NCBI GenBank assembly: GCA_016714125.1
Contig: JADJNX010000003.1
Coordinates: 124,001-188,000 of the forward strand
From: Ignavibacteriales bacterium
GTDB lineage: Bacteria; Bacteroidota; Ignavibacteria; Ignavibacteriales; Ignavibacteriaceae
Direction: 5' to 3'
Length of the DNA stretch: 64,000 nt
Part shown: piece after piece, positions 28,401 through 37,381 of the stretch
Layout of the letters: each line of letters starts with the position of its first letter
Position numbering within the stretch: position 1 is the first letter of the stretch
Program-made: the position numbers and the translations under genes
The notes under the pieces: generated by a model
The model's input: only the letters and a program-made list of their open reading frames with translations
Databases searched by the model: none
Told to the model about the DNA's origin: nothing

Positions 28401-28591
28401 CTCTTGCAAAACTATTCAGAACAGATGTTTTCCATTCAACAAATGGAACAAATTCTGAAAAAGGGACAGGACTTGGACTAATACTTTGCAAAGAATTTGT
28501 AGAAAAAAATGGTGGGAAAATTGAAGTTCAGAGTGAACCGTTAGAGGGAAGCACTTTTATTGTTTCCTTACCGGTCCACTCTGAAAAATAG
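25466..28591 (+). CDS. Two-component regulator propeller sensor histidine kinase
   Basis: 1041 residues, start TTG 25466 four bases after the sthA stop with AGG upstream. Signal peptide (ILTLLLLIVSRISPQ), then two seven-bladed-propeller-like arrays of periplasmic repeats (for example QDTFGFIWVATDEGVSRFDG, DDINSIYWVGSTDGLYKFDG and DKEGQIWVGTASGLAVMGG), a Y_Y_Y domain (about 640-730; FQYRLDDDTTWH, APGTYKIEIRA), one membrane helix (WWAIFLWAACLFLIVYLIIRF), a coiled coil, and a histidine kinase core with ISHDLKNPFTSIIGFS, NLLTNAIKFS and GTGLGLILC. No receiver or AraC domain is attached, unlike many Bacteroides hybrids. Such kinases usually sense glycans; the partner regulator is not adjacent. No frame breaks over 3.1 kb. 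Confidence 0.92.
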   Translation: MKKYLILTLLLLIVSRISPQSFEIHEFGIREGLSIELTKSIVQDTFGFIWVATDEGVSRFDGYSFTSYNKMPDISFAKQIIRLRDGRLILISDLAVFEIKPMLDTAYCKMLIRGDREQKPGYIWYPKSVYEAADGSLFFGESNAVVRYKEGKLKRFLLDRSEASFDFFRAHHFLEIESGDLIVVTYAGGFYRFNQKTDNFERILKLTKVNSVAAVEYLGNGRFMLGSSEGIHDIIMKPANDGKSEYKISSSKQLFNNLSISDFIIIDQRIVFSTWERGLFSIDTSGSSLNLNNYEEIGDVKIYSLFQSSDESVWCSTERGILLLSKRLFEQVDPGNIKQYIQDLITRKDNKVVVSDGSNVYNLEKKSNGFISTRILRVPNFVVLSLLRFKTGILVAQTNGELFYLDDSGEKSIINLAHKGIFIKYMSYGVGDDVWLLVEGAKEIINLKPDLSYRRYDVSAFPIENYSTVFSNLNGEVFAAGTAEDIKIVKFNPVLDKFELLKLDLTMEFKSKVTINDIDFDKHSDPVLATSKGIFLLKNNSVSPLTPALLNMDARSLAVDDINSIYWVGSTDGLYKFDGQSVYHFDEISGLPSKTIGTRTLTMDKEGQIWVGTASGLAVMGGLSKIQMTSTPKIIFRNIHNEETFTSYSQEIEFVENRNWVLNAFSSNFPARSTLFQYRLDDDTTWHLMENQNLFHLDGLAPGTYKIEIRARQQGNHSWSESSVLEFTISPIWYKKWWAIFLWAACLFLIVYLIIRFNTRRLEAENLALENLVEERTVKITVQNKELAFAKKTKKKKNSKLESLLSELRALNATKDKMFSIISHDLKNPFTSIIGFSSILQDEFETLTNDEKVEFVNKIFNTSTRTYELLENLLNWSRSQTGRIVINKTNLDLKEMIDVNFELISDSAASKSISLVNHVVKETKLFADYHTVNTVLRNLLTNAIKFSMPGNAVEVIAKTDDEFTTISVFDHGIGMSQETLAKLFRTDVFHSTNGTNSEKGTGLGLILCKEFVEKNGGKIEVQSEPLEGSTFIVSLPVHSEK

Positions 28592-28603
28592 ATCACTATT
28601 GAA

Positions 28604-29835
28604 TTAGTTAATAACCTCGTAAATATTTTTTTCGTACTCGAATCTTACATTCCTTCCTAACGCTAATATTTCTGCAATCTTCTTGTCCGAAAAAGCAAGT
28701 TTATAATATTCATCAGAGTTGAATTCAATTTTTTTAACTTTTGAACTCATGTTTGTTTCGAGATAGGAGTCGATCCATAGACCTTCGTTTTGATAGAAGG
28801 CTCTTCCTCCGGCATCTTTAAGATTGAGAGATTGTGATGATGGATCGATATTTTTATCAATGTTTCGTTTTTCAACATCACGATGATTCAACTGATCAGC
28901 TCCGGCATAATCTCTTATCGTTTCGCTGGCTGTTGTGCTTCCCTTTCCTTCTTTGCTATTCATCTCCTCAAATTCATTCTTAAACGCGCCTTGAGGCATA
29001 GTTGAGAAGTTATCGGAAGAACCCTTCAGCTCAGGAGCGAGAGGTGGTCTTTGATTACCCGTGAGTTGTTCATCTTCTAGGATTAGATACGCTGTATATG
29101 GGGTTATCAAACCATATTTTTTAGCGAGATAAACAATTTCATCGATTACCTCTTTTGATTCTCCATTAAGTCTGATGATATCGAGCAAGTGCCCAACCCT
29201 TCTCATCGACCAAATGACGGGGATAAATGAATACTGAGATTCCGACTCTATTTCAATCAGTTTCTCAAACTTCAAATCTTTTCCGTTCCGCTTTCCGGTT
29301 ATGGTAATCTTTCCCGACTTTGTATCATTCATCTTTCCGGCAAGAGTTAACATACTGCCTTTGAAGAGATCGATTTTAGTGTTCGGGTAAAGTTTGATCA
29401 GTTCAAGTCCATTTGAAGCAGTTACCGTAACGTCAGTTAAGACGGGAAATTCAATTTTTCAAACAAATGACTGATATTCACTTCAATCTCATTTGTAGGT
29501 GGAGAATAATTTCTTACTCCACCCGTCTTCATGGCAATTTTATCGAGAAGGTGGATGTTGATATCATAACCAATTCCAAAAGTAAATATCCGTTTACCGG
29601 CTATCATTTTTGGATCAAGTTTTTCAACAAGTTTTGCCTCGTCTCGTTCACCAATTGTTGGTTTTCCATCGGTGATAAAAACAATGAAGAAGGGACGGTT
29701 TAGTTCACTTTTTTCGTTTATTGCCAGATTAAGTGCTTCTTCAATATTTTTACCACCTAGAGCCTCAAGTTTTTTAATTTTCTTTTCAGCAACTTTTTTC
29801 TATGATTTATCGGCTTTTTTCATTGTCTTATAAAT
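28604..29835 (-). CDS. VIT/VWA-domain protein, C-terminal part (broken)
   Basis: Continues the gene starting at 30819. The same frame as the first part, after two TAG codons at 29836-29838 and 29800-29802, reads KKVAEKKIKKLEALGGKNIEEALNLAI, FFIVFITDGKPTIGERDEAKLV and RIFTFGIGYDINIHLLDKIA, the second half of a von Willebrand A domain. A slip near 29455 then joins EFPVLTDVTVTASNGLELIKLYP and the final frame from 29353: a beta-rich region, MRRVGHLLDIIRLNGESKEVIDEIVYLAKKY around residue 80 of that piece, and a low-complexity tail with Asn and Ser. Stops at 28604, convergent with the sensor kinase. Predicted periplasmic or surface protein of the inter-alpha-trypsin-inhibitor heavy-chain type. Confidence 0.82.
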
Positions 29836-30819
29836 CTACTCTGCCTCGGTACCAAATTTTATGATCTGGAAATTATCCTGATCTTTTAATCTGTTCACAC
29901 AATAAACCAGTGCATCCTGAGCGGCTTTTAACTTCTCACCTGCCATGCTACCTGAAATGTCGAGAATAAAAACCACATCTTTTGGGATGTACTCGCCGGG
30001 GAATTCTGCATCGTCAACTGAGAAATTGAGGAGGAAATAATTTTCATCATCCCCTGTTTTATAACTCATCAGATCGATCACACTCCCCTTCATCCGGGTT
30101 GCAATAACCAGCAAATAATCTTTGTCAGGTTTTACATTTTTCTCTTCATAGTTCGCAGTGAAGTTGTTATCATCAACCTTTTCACTTTTGGTCTCATGAG
30201 TTGGTGAATAGATCGATAATATCTTGTTTTTACTCTTTATGGTGGTAGAAACAGAAACCTTTTCCAAAGCTTTTGACGAAAATTTTTCGGTATTTAACGG
30301 ATAAAGATATTTTACTGTACCCGCATCAAACTCAAGAGTCTGAAAATATTCTATCTCTATTTTCCTCTCGGATCGAGGTTCAATCGGGAATATTTTTACA
30401 GTGTAGATATTTCTTCCGGTGTATTCCAAAAGAGCTGGGTCTTTACTTTTCGCTACAATTTCCTGATAAAGTTTTTTAGCCTTATCGGCATCCAGAAGCT
30501 CTGCTTTATACTCTTTTCCATTAACATACATCTTAAATCCTGTGATGACAGCGCCTTCAGGAATAGGAAAAATGTATTGTCCTTCAAGTTGATGATTAAG
30601 AGGATTAAAGAAAACCTGGTCAATTTTTGTTCTGGCAGTTAATCCATCTATAGTGACTTTAACATCGTGATACTTCACTTCGAGTGGGAAAGGATCACGC
30701 CATCCCGGGTGGGGATTTGGACGCGGAAACGGTGGTTCCGGTATAATGATGAAGCCGTCCGCAAAAAGTTGCGGTACGGCTAACATCAGCAGTATTAGGA
30801 GTCTGCTAAAATTTTTCAT
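29836..30819 (-). CDS. VIT/VWA-domain (inter-alpha-trypsin inhibitor-like) protein, N-terminal part
   Basis: Signal peptide (LLILLMLAVPQLFADG), then a VIT domain: VTIDGLTARTKIDQVFFNP, YIFPIPEGAVITGFKMYVNG, YQEIVAKSKDPALLEY and IYTVKIFPIEPRSERKIEIEY, all typical. The VWA domain begins near residue 280 with the MIDAS motif FILDISGSMAGEKL. The frame stops at TAG 29838-29836 after FGTEAE, but the protein clearly continues without a frame change (see 28604-29835). The ATG overlaps the stop of the upstream VWA gene (ATGA), so both are co-translated. Metal-dependent adhesion or complex assembly is the usual role of such domains; no specific partner can be named. Confidence 0.87.
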   Translation of the reverse strand: MKNFSRLLILLMLAVPQLFADGFIIIPEPPFPRPNPHPGWRDPFPLEVKYHDVKVTIDGLTARTKIDQVFFNPLNHQLEGQYIFPIPEGAVITGFKMYVNGKEYKAELLDADKAKKLYQEIVAKSKDPALLEYTGRNIYTVKIFPIEPRSERKIEIEYFQTLEFDAGTVKYLYPLNTEKFSSKALEKVSVSTTIKSKNKILSIYSPTHETKSEKVDDNNFTANYEEKNVKPDKDYLLVIATRMKGSVIDLMSYKTGDDENYFLLNFSVDDAEFPGEYIPKDVVFILDISGSMAGEKLKAAQDALVYCVNRLKDQDNFQIIKFGTEAE

Positions 30820-31920
30820 TTTATTTTTAATTCCAACTTAATTGACTGGAGCAGCGCACTACCAAAAGTATGTTTAGTTGTTGAATCGGTATTGGTTATG
30901 AGAAAGTCGTTTCTCATTTTTTCATACTTTTGATCTCTTCCTTTATCGAATCCCGGGCTTTCTCCTTTTTATCAATAAATGATTTTATCTCTTTTCAGAT
31001 AAATTCTGTAATTCTTCCGGAAGATCCTTTTTCTCAATCTTTGAGATATCAAACTCTTCATCCTTTGAGGCATCTACAAGGTCCCAGGAGGAATTGTTAT
31101 AGAACTCGGTAGCCTTTGCTCCTGCTCTTTGAACAGCAGCACTCGGAGCTGACTGCATCGCATTGTCATCTTCCTTTTCCTGCCTGACTTTTGCTTCTTT
31201 ACCTTTTGCAGAAAAATATATATAAGTCTCGTTTAATTGCTCATTAAGTTTGATGATTTGGTTATCGTAAGGAGTTGGTTTCTCCTCAGCAGCAAGATCC
31301 TGGTTAATGAACATAAATGAACCGTTTCCGAGGGTAGCACCATCTCTCCATGTTTTTGATTCGCCATTATCGGGATTCCCACAATAAATTGTATTTATTT
31401 TTATCCCGGCGGCTGATGCTTTTTTGCAAACAGTTTTGTAATCAATGATTCCCTGATCAAAGGGTTCGTTACCTGCAACAATGATTACATTAATTGCATT
31501 TTTGTCATTTTGCCAGTTTAGTTTTGTGAGTGCCTGATCTATAACAGCACCGCAATATTCAGCACCTCCATTCGTTACTAAACCAAACAAATGTTCCGAA
31601 ACAATATCCAGATCCTGACTGAGGGAATCAACCATTCGGATGTAATGATCCTGTGGATTTAGCCCGTCGTTGCCATATTCAAAAGTGAGATACTAAATTC
31701 AAGCTTCGTATCCTTCAACTCTTTGTTTAGAGCTGCCATCTCATTTACAATTCTCCATAACTCCTGCCTTGCTTGGTTTATTAGTCCATCCATGCTATTG
31801 CTGGTGTCGAGAAGTATCGCCAAATTGATTTTTTAACATTTGTTTTTTAGTCATAGCATTTGGAAATGCAGCTGTGAATAAAATAACAAACATTAAAAAA
31901 CTTGTTAAAATCTTTTTCAT
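30816..31920 (-). CDS. Secreted von Willebrand factor A domain protein (frameshifted)
   Basis: Start ATG 31920 has AAGGACAGG upstream and a signal peptide (ILTSFLMFVILFTAAFPNA). After a slip near 31835 the VWA domain reads AILLDTSNSMDGLINQ (MIDAS DxSxS intact); a slip near 31675 leads to EYGNDGLNPQDHYIRM and the frame 31635-30985 (LVTNGGAEYCGAVIDQAL, INVIIVAGNEPFDQG, GIKINTIYCGN). The tail is a charged coiled coil (SEKEIKSFIDKKEKARDSI) reached by slips near 31002 and 30925, ending TFGSALLQSIKLELKIK. The final TGA overlaps the ATG of the VIT/VWA gene. About 365 residues; similar VWA proteins with a coiled tail occur in Bacteroidota, function undefined. Confidence 0.82.
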
Positions 31921-31932
31921 GACCTGTCCTTA

Positions 31933-32117
31933 TAATTAGTGAATCTATAGTCTTATACTTCTATTTTTAATTTCTGTTCCAGATTACAACTGATAATAAA
32001 TCCTTAATCTGAGTGACTTAAATTAATTGATTAATTTTTTTTAGGTTTTAAAATTGATTTTTTATTTAATTTGACACCAGGAAGAGTTGTGAAAAAGAAC
32101 TCTTTTCAATTTAAGAT
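31933..32117. other. Intergenic gap upstream of transketolase
   Basis: Very AT-rich, with T runs around 32036-32075. It separates the divergent VWA and transketolase genes and must hold both promoters. A near match to the -7 element (TAATTTG, one base short) lies at about 32075. I see no gene or hairpin. Confidence 0.4.
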
Positions 32118-32126
32118 GGAGTATGA

Positions 32127-34105
32127 ATGTACAGTTTGATTCAGAAGTCGGAGTTTGACAGGGTTAGAGCCTAAACAGAGAGGACTTCAAGGATTTACAG
32201 TTATTTGCTGATATGTGCCGGTATAATACATACATTATGGTTAAAAAAGCCGGTTCCGGGCATCTGGGGAGCAGTTTCTCTGCCGCTGATCTGATCACAT
32301 ATCTCTATTTGCGTAAACTTAATACACTCGAGGTTGGGTTTGATTCACCTGATCGTGATATCTATTTCTCTTCCAAAGGTCATGATGTGCCCGGATTTTA
32401 TTCACTACTCTACGCACTTGGTGTTTTATCGGAAGAAAAAGCACTCATGTTAAGAAGATTAGATGGATTGGATGGCCACCCTGAAGTTCGGATAACCGGT
32501 GTCGAAGCTTCAACCGGTTCTCTCGGTATGGGAATTTCAAAAGCCAAAGGGATGGCTTGGGCTAAATCATATACGGGTGCCGGAGGAAAAGTTTATGTTC
32601 TCACAGGCGATGGCGAATTTCAGGAAGGGCAGATATTTGAATCACTTCAGGCAACCGCCCACCAAAAAATTAATAATGTTACTGCAATAATTGACCATAA
32701 TAAATATCAGACCGATATGCTGGTTAAGGATGTTAACAACATCGAAGATTTGACTGAAAAAGTTCAAGCGTTTGGATGGCATGTTGAAAAAATTGACGGA
32801 CACGACTTTAAGGCGGTATCCCAAACCCTCACAAAACTTGAGTCTGTAACTGATAAACCGAAATTGATTATCCTCGACACCATTAAAGGAAAAGGGATCT
32901 CATTTATGGAATCAACTGTTACCGATCCGGTAACGGGCAAAGCGTTCTATAAATGGCATTCAGGGGCTCCTGATGATGTTACCTTTAAAGCGGGACTAAA
33001 AGAACTGCAAAAGTTGATTGAAGATTTGGCCGAAGAAATTGGAATCCAACCGATCGAGTTACCTGTTCTTGAGATTAACTCCCCCGCTCCTTCCAAAACC
33101 ACAAAAGAGTTTGTTACTGATGCTTATGGCGCAACACTTGTTGAACTCGCGAAAACGAATGATAAATTTATTGTGCTTGATGGTGATCTTTCGGCTGATT
33201 GTAAACTCAGAAATTTTGAGAATACTTATCCAAACAGATTTATAGAAAATGGAATTGCCGAGCAGGATATGGTATCGATGGCAGGTGGGATAGCCCGAAT
33301 GGGATTAATCCCGGTCGTCAACACATTTGGCAGTTTTTTGGCAGCCCGTGCTAACGAACAGATATATAACAACTCAACTGAGAGAAGAAAAATTGTGTAT
33401 ACCTGCCATTTTGCAGGGATGATTCCTGCGGGACCGGGTAAATCACATCAAAGTGTGAGAGATATTTCATTGTTTGGTGCTATTCCAAACGCAACAATTC
33501 TTCAACCGTGTAATGCTTTGGAAACCAAACTTATCACAGAATATGCGATAAATTCCGATGATGAAGTGGTTATGATCAGGTTAAATATTGGACCATCACC
33601 TGAAGCAATCACACTTCCTGCCGATTATAAGCTGACAAAAGGTAGAGGTATATCACTGACTCAGGGTTCAGATGCTATTTTATTCGCCTATGGACCTGTT
33701 TTACTTCATGAAGCTCTCGTAGCAGCAGGAATGTTGAACAAAATGGAATTTGGACTTAGAGTAGTAAATTTTCCGTGGTTAAATAAAGTTGACAAAGATT
33801 GGATAGGTCATCTTGTTGAAGATTATAATAAAATCTTTGTTCTGGAAGATCATTCAAATTATGGTGGGCTTGGCGATTCTATTTTAAATGCGCTCGTAAA
33901 TAACCATGATCTTGGTTCACGAACATTTACAAAACTGGGACTTGATGAGTATCCCGAATGTGGAACCCCGCTTGAAATATTGGAATATCACAAATTGGAT
34001 GGTAAATCATTGGCAGAACGAATTGCCGGTGTTGGGAATATAGACGAAGTTCTTGAAGACATCGGTGATATTCATGGAAAATACACAGCAGACGCTCCAC
34101 AGTAG
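32127..34105 (+). CDS. tkt: Transketolase
   Basis: Full-length transketolase (N- and C-terminal halves in one chain, about 658 residues) transferring two-carbon units with thiamine diphosphate in the pentose phosphate pathway. Motifs: GSGHLGSSFSAADL, the ThDP motif GDGEFQEGQIFESL with NKYQTD, pyrimidine domain with catalytic Glu in FIENGIAEQDMVSMAGG and HQSVRDI. The uninterrupted frame starts at 32213, but a better start is ATG 32127 with GGAG five bases upstream: MYSLIQKSEFDRVRA, then one missing base near 32173, then LNREDFKDLQLFADMCRYNT, which supplies the usual N-terminal helix. Stands alone between a 200-bp gap and its own terminator. Confidence 0.92.
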
Positions 34106-34127
34106 AAGCTCAATTGCATTTAAGAAA

Positions 34128-34162
34128 GAGGCTTGAATTTATTTTCAAGCCTCTTTTTTTTT
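34128..34162 (+). terminator. Terminator after transketolase
   Basis: Perfect 10-bp stem GAGGCTTGAA (34128-34137) with TTCAAGCCTC (34144-34153), six-base loop, then nine T. It lies between convergent genes and may also work for the minus-strand gene ending at 34167, though the T tract on that side is shorter. Confidence 0.92.
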
Positions 34163-34166
34163 AACT

Positions 34167-34541
34167 TTACTGCGGTTCTCCGTTATTCATCTGATCAGGA
34201 GATATCCCTTTTGCAAGGCAATAATACTCATGGGTTAGAACCTGAAGACGCTCAGCGAGATTTACCAGCATCTTTTTTACAAGATCAGGGTATTTCTCTA
34301 TCAATTTGTCCATCGGTAGATTCAAATTTAATACAACGGTTTCTTCCTCTGCAATTAAGGACGCAGTTCTCTCACCTTCCAGAATGATGCTCATTTCACC
34401 GATAACCATCCCTTTTTCTGAAAACTCAGCAACTTTAACATCTGATTTAAAGACGCCAATTTTACCGCTGATCAATATAAAAAGTTCTTTATCTATTGCA
34501 CCTTCCCGAGTGATTACATCACCAGGCTTAAATATTTTCAT
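34167..34541 (-). CDS. Stand-alone cyclic nucleotide-binding domain protein
   Basis: 124 residues forming a single cNMP-binding beta-roll without a DNA-binding domain: IFKPGDVITREGAIDKELFILISGKIGVF, then the phosphate-cassette region EKGMVIGEMSIILEGERTASLIAEE, with the conserved G-E and R that hold the cyclic phosphate (GEMS, ERTAS). A short helical tail follows. The start has AAGGA six bases upstream, inside the end of prfB 10 bp away. It may be a cAMP or cGMP effector for the cyclase at 1432 (inference only, the genes are far apart). No partner domain is fused. Confidence 0.85.
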   Translation of the reverse strand: MKIFKPGDVITREGAIDKELFILISGKIGVFKSDVKVAEFSEKGMVIGEMSIILEGERTASLIAEEETVVLNLNLPMDKLIEKYPDLVKKMLVNLAERLQVLTHEYYCLAKGISPDQMNNGEPQ

Positions 34542-34551
34542 GGACTATCCT

Positions 34552-35653
34552 TTAATTTGCCGAAAATTTTAACAAATAAGCTTTAATAAAACGATAAATA
34601 TCACCATTCATAACACCCTGCGTGTCTGATGTCTCTACATCTGTTCTATGGTCTTTAACCATGTTGTAAGGGTGGAACACATAGGACCTGATCTGACTGC
34701 CCCACTCAATTTTCATCTTAGTTTTTTCAAGCTCATTTTTTGCCGAACTCTGTTTCTCTTTTTCGATTCGATAGAGTTTCGACTTTAAGAGTTTCATTGC
34801 TCTTGTTTTATTCTGAATTTGAGATCTTTCACTTTGACATGCTGCAACAACATTGGTTGGAACATGTGTAATTCTCACCGCAGTCTCAACCTTGTTCACA
34901 TTCTGCCCGCCTTTTCCACCGGATCTATAAGTGTCGATCCGTAAGTCAGCAGGGTTTATGTCAATTTCAATCGTATCATCAACTTCTGGAATAACCGATA
35001 AAGCAGCAAATGAAGTATGTCTTCTCTGATTTGAATCAAATGGCGAAATTCTGACAAGCCGGTGAACACCTGCTTCGGGTTTAAGATAACCGTAGGCAAA
35101 TTCTCCTTCCACTTCAATTTCAGCGCTTTTTATCCCGGCACCATCCCCATCCAAAATATCAACAATAGTAGCTTTTAGATTATTATTTTCACAATATCGC
35201 AGATACATTCTGAGCAACATATCCGCCCAATCCTGAGCTTCCGTACCGCCGGCACCCGAGTGAACGGTTATGATGCAATTACTGCCATCTTCTTCACCCG
35301 ATAACATATTCTTAAATTCAACTTCCTCAAGCATCTGCTGAACTTTTACAATTTCGGTATTTACATCATCTGAGAGTGATTGATCTTCTGCCTCCGCTGC
35401 CATCTCAATTAATTCACCAACTGATATCGCCTCAGAATTGATATTTTCCCAAAGGGTTACCCAATCGGAAAGTTTTTTGCTTTCCTGAAGCAGAGCCTGT
35501 GCCATTCTTTGATCTGACCAGAAATCAGCTTGTTCACTTATTTTTTTAATTTCATCAATACGTTCTTGCTTATCAGCTAATTTAAAGATAACTCCGTAAA
35601 TTATTCACCCTGACAGAAAGTTCCTTGTGCGTTCTTGATTCTTCTTCAAACAT
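34552..35653 (-). CDS. prfB: Peptide chain release factor 2, with programmed +1 frameshift site
   Basis: RF2 releases peptides at UGA and UAA. The main frame (34552-35505 from an internal ATG) has GAGGTEAQDWADMLLRMY with the catalytic GGQ loop SGGKGGQNVNKVE; the codon-recognition tripeptide region reads SPFDSNQRRHTSFA (SPF type). Upstream, ATG 35653 with GGAG opens a 23-codon leader ending CGG AGT TAT CTT TAA A; a +1 slip at CTT continues as KLADKQERIDEIKKISEQADFWSDQR into the main frame. A GGAG stimulator lies just upstream of the slip site, as in E. coli. The in-frame stop is UAA, not the usual UGA. Length about 366 residues, normal. Confidence 0.93.
35581..35600 (-). promoter_or_regulatory. 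prfB recoding site (CTT TAA A with SD-like stimulator)
   Basis: Minus-strand order: CGGAG stimulator (about 35597-35593), TTAT region, slippery CTT at 35587-35585, stop TAA at 35584-35582, A at 35581. It sits at codons 20-24 of the leader. Spacing and context match the autoregulatory RF2 frameshift of E. coli (AGGGGG, TAT, CTT TGA C), except for the stop codon. Confidence 0.8.
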
Positions 35654-35692
35654 CGATATTCTCCAATTCCAAAATATTTATTATTGATCTTT

Positions 35693-36004
35693 TTAGATCT
35701 CAATTTCCATTCTTAATAGTGCCGCTGCTAGGGTTTTTCCCTGTGCATCAAGTTTTAATGAGACAGTTCCACCACCACCCAAAGTGTTGTGAAGGATAAA
35801 ATTTAATGCCCGAAGGTTTGGAAGCTCATAACGTTCAACTTCACCAAGGCAAACTCCGGTAAAATACTCTTTTACCCTCTCTTTGGTGAGGTGGGATTTG
35901 ATTATCTCATATCCTTCGTCATCGTAGGCGATGATCCCCACATTTGCAGCATCACCTTTGTCACCACTTCTTCCGTGTGCAATGTCTTTTAATCTTAATT
36001 TCAT
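35693..36004 (-). CDS. AtuA-associated small subunit-like protein
   Basis: 103 residues from ATG 36004, which overlaps the stop of the AtuA-like gene (ATGA). MKLRLKDIAHGRSGDKGDAANVGIIAYDDEG, broken at the conserved SGDKGD, is the hallmark of the small ferredoxin-fold protein or domain that accompanies AtuA/DUF1446 proteins; NLRALNFILHNTLGGGGTVSLKLDAQGKT is the conserved end with its glycine-rich turn. A start 20 codons upstream would overlap AtuA by 64 bp and is not needed. Works presumably as a complex with the gene upstream. Confidence 0.85.
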   Translation of the reverse strand: MKLRLKDIAHGRSGDKGDAANVGIIAYDDEGYEIIKSHLTKERVKEYFTGVCLGEVERYELPNLRALNFILHNTLGGGGTVSLKLDAQGKTLAAALLRMEIEI

Positions 36005-37371
36005 TTTGTCTCCATAATTGAAACGACAGGCGTAACCATCTCTTTTTTCAGGAGCGCAGGCCAATATGCAACCACTGATCCCGGTTTTGGTCTTCCACCG
36101 GCAAAGCCGGTGACAGCCGGTGGACCGGTGAGAATCAAAGGTGCAATTTCTTTTCCAAATCTGTCGATTGACTTATAATCATCTCCTCTAACAGCAAATC
36201 TAACCATAAGTTCATTAATATCATCCTCATCAATCGCTTTTGCTGCGGCTCCATGGCAGGCATTATAACCTACAAATTCTGTTCTGAATTCTTCGAATGT
36301 ACAACCCAAAGCTTCAAGTCGTTTTCTTAATATCCTGTCAGCGGCTTTTGCTTTTGAGAGTGCCTGTGGCCAACTGTATGTTAGTGTAGCAAATGATGAA
36401 AAACCTGACTCATAGGAACATGATACTTTATAAAACGGGGTGAAGGGTTTCCCTTTTACTCCCGACATTTTCACACGATCCTTGCCATCATAACTGAGTT
36501 GGATTGTTGTAAAATCTGCAACACAATCGGGCGTAATATATTCTGCCGGATCACCAATTTCATAAAGAAGTTGCTCTGAAACTGTCTCAATTGTAACAGC
36601 ACCTCCCAGTGATTCATGTTTAGTAATCACAACATCACCATTTGGAAATGCTTCTGCGATGGGAAATCCAATTTTTTCAAAATTTTCAATCGATTCCCAA
36701 TCACCGAGGAAATTACCACCCGTCGCCTGTGCGCCACACTCAAGAATATGCCCGGCAACAGTTCCGGAAGCCATTTTATCAAAATCATTTGCAGACCATC
36801 CAAATTCATGGATCATCGGGGCAAGAGTTAGCCCTGTATCTGTTGTTCTTCCCGTGATTATGATATCAGCCCCTTTACCAAGCGCTTCGACAATAGGAAA
36901 TGCTCCAAAATAGACATTTGCACTTAGAAGTTTATCTTTAACAGAAATTATCGATTCACCTGTTTCCATATTCGAAAGTTCAGACCCTTCGGCTATCAGC
37001 TCATTAATCCGGTCTTTAATATTATCACCTTCAATAACAGCTATTTTCAGTCCGGAGATGCCAAGTTCTTTTGCGACCTCGAGAATGGCTTCAGCACATG
37101 CTATGGGATTAACCCCGCCGCCATTTGTGATAACCTTTATCCCCTTTTCCTGGCAAACAGGTAGAATTCTCTTCATTAATGGGGGTATGTCTCGAGCATA
37201 TCCCAATTTGGGATCTTTGTTTTTCTGTTTTTGAAGAATTGACATCGTCACTTCTGCCAGATAATCCATCACCAGATAATCTATCTCACCGGATGTTACC
37301 TGCCAGTAAGGAGCTTCGATAAGATCTCCCCAGAAACCTTGACCTGATGCTATTCGAATCTTTTCTTTCAT
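36001..37371 (-). CDS. AtuA-family (DUF1446) protein
   Basis: 456 residues. IRIASGQGFWGDLIEAPYWQ at the start, DYLVMDYLAEVTMSIL, then GIKVITNGGGVNPIACAEAI, ADIIITGRTTDTGLTLAPMIHEFGW and GHILECGAQATGGNF are characteristic of AtuA. In Pseudomonas the family belongs to acyclic terpene (citronellol) catabolism, but homologues are widespread and linked to acyl-CoA metabolism; the reaction is not established. Here no biotin carboxylase or acyl-CoA genes are nearby; the gene lies 10 bp after miaA and is followed by the small subunit and prfB, so terpene use should not be assumed. Confidence 0.87.
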   Translation of the reverse strand: MKEKIRIASGQGFWGDLIEAPYWQVTSGEIDYLVMDYLAEVTMSILQKQKNKDPKLGYARDIPPLMKRILPVCQEKGIKVITNGGGVNPIACAEAILEVAKELGISGLKIAVIEGDNIKDRINELIAEGSELSNMETGESIISVKDKLLSANVYFGAFPIVEALGKGADIIITGRTTDTGLTLAPMIHEFGWSANDFDKMASGTVAGHILECGAQATGGNFLGDWESIENFEKIGFPIAEAFPNGDVVITKHESLGGAVTIETVSEQLLYEIGDPAEYITPDCVADFTTIQLSYDGKDRVKMSGVKGKPFTPFYKVSCSYESGFSSFATLTYSWPQALSKAKAADRILRKRLEALGCTFEEFRTEFVGYNACHGAAAKAIDEDDINELMVRFAVRGDDYKSIDRFGKEIAPLILTGPPAVTGFAGGRPKPGSVVAYWPALLKKEMVTPVVSIMETK

Positions 37372-37381
37372 CTAAATTTCT

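Noticed and set aside
29800..29838. UAG recoding (an altered genetic code)
   Set aside because: TAG is used as a normal stop at the ends of other genes here, for example at 4855, 28591 and 34105, and no widespread in-frame TAG is seen.
30816..30917. A separate 33-codon gene between the two VWA genes
   Set aside because: Its sequence continues the coiled tail of the upstream VWA protein after a one-base slip, so it is taken as the end of that gene.
36616..36913. Overlapping plus-strand frames opposite the AtuA gene
   Set aside because: Three competing frames over the same bases, all antisense to a well-supported gene.
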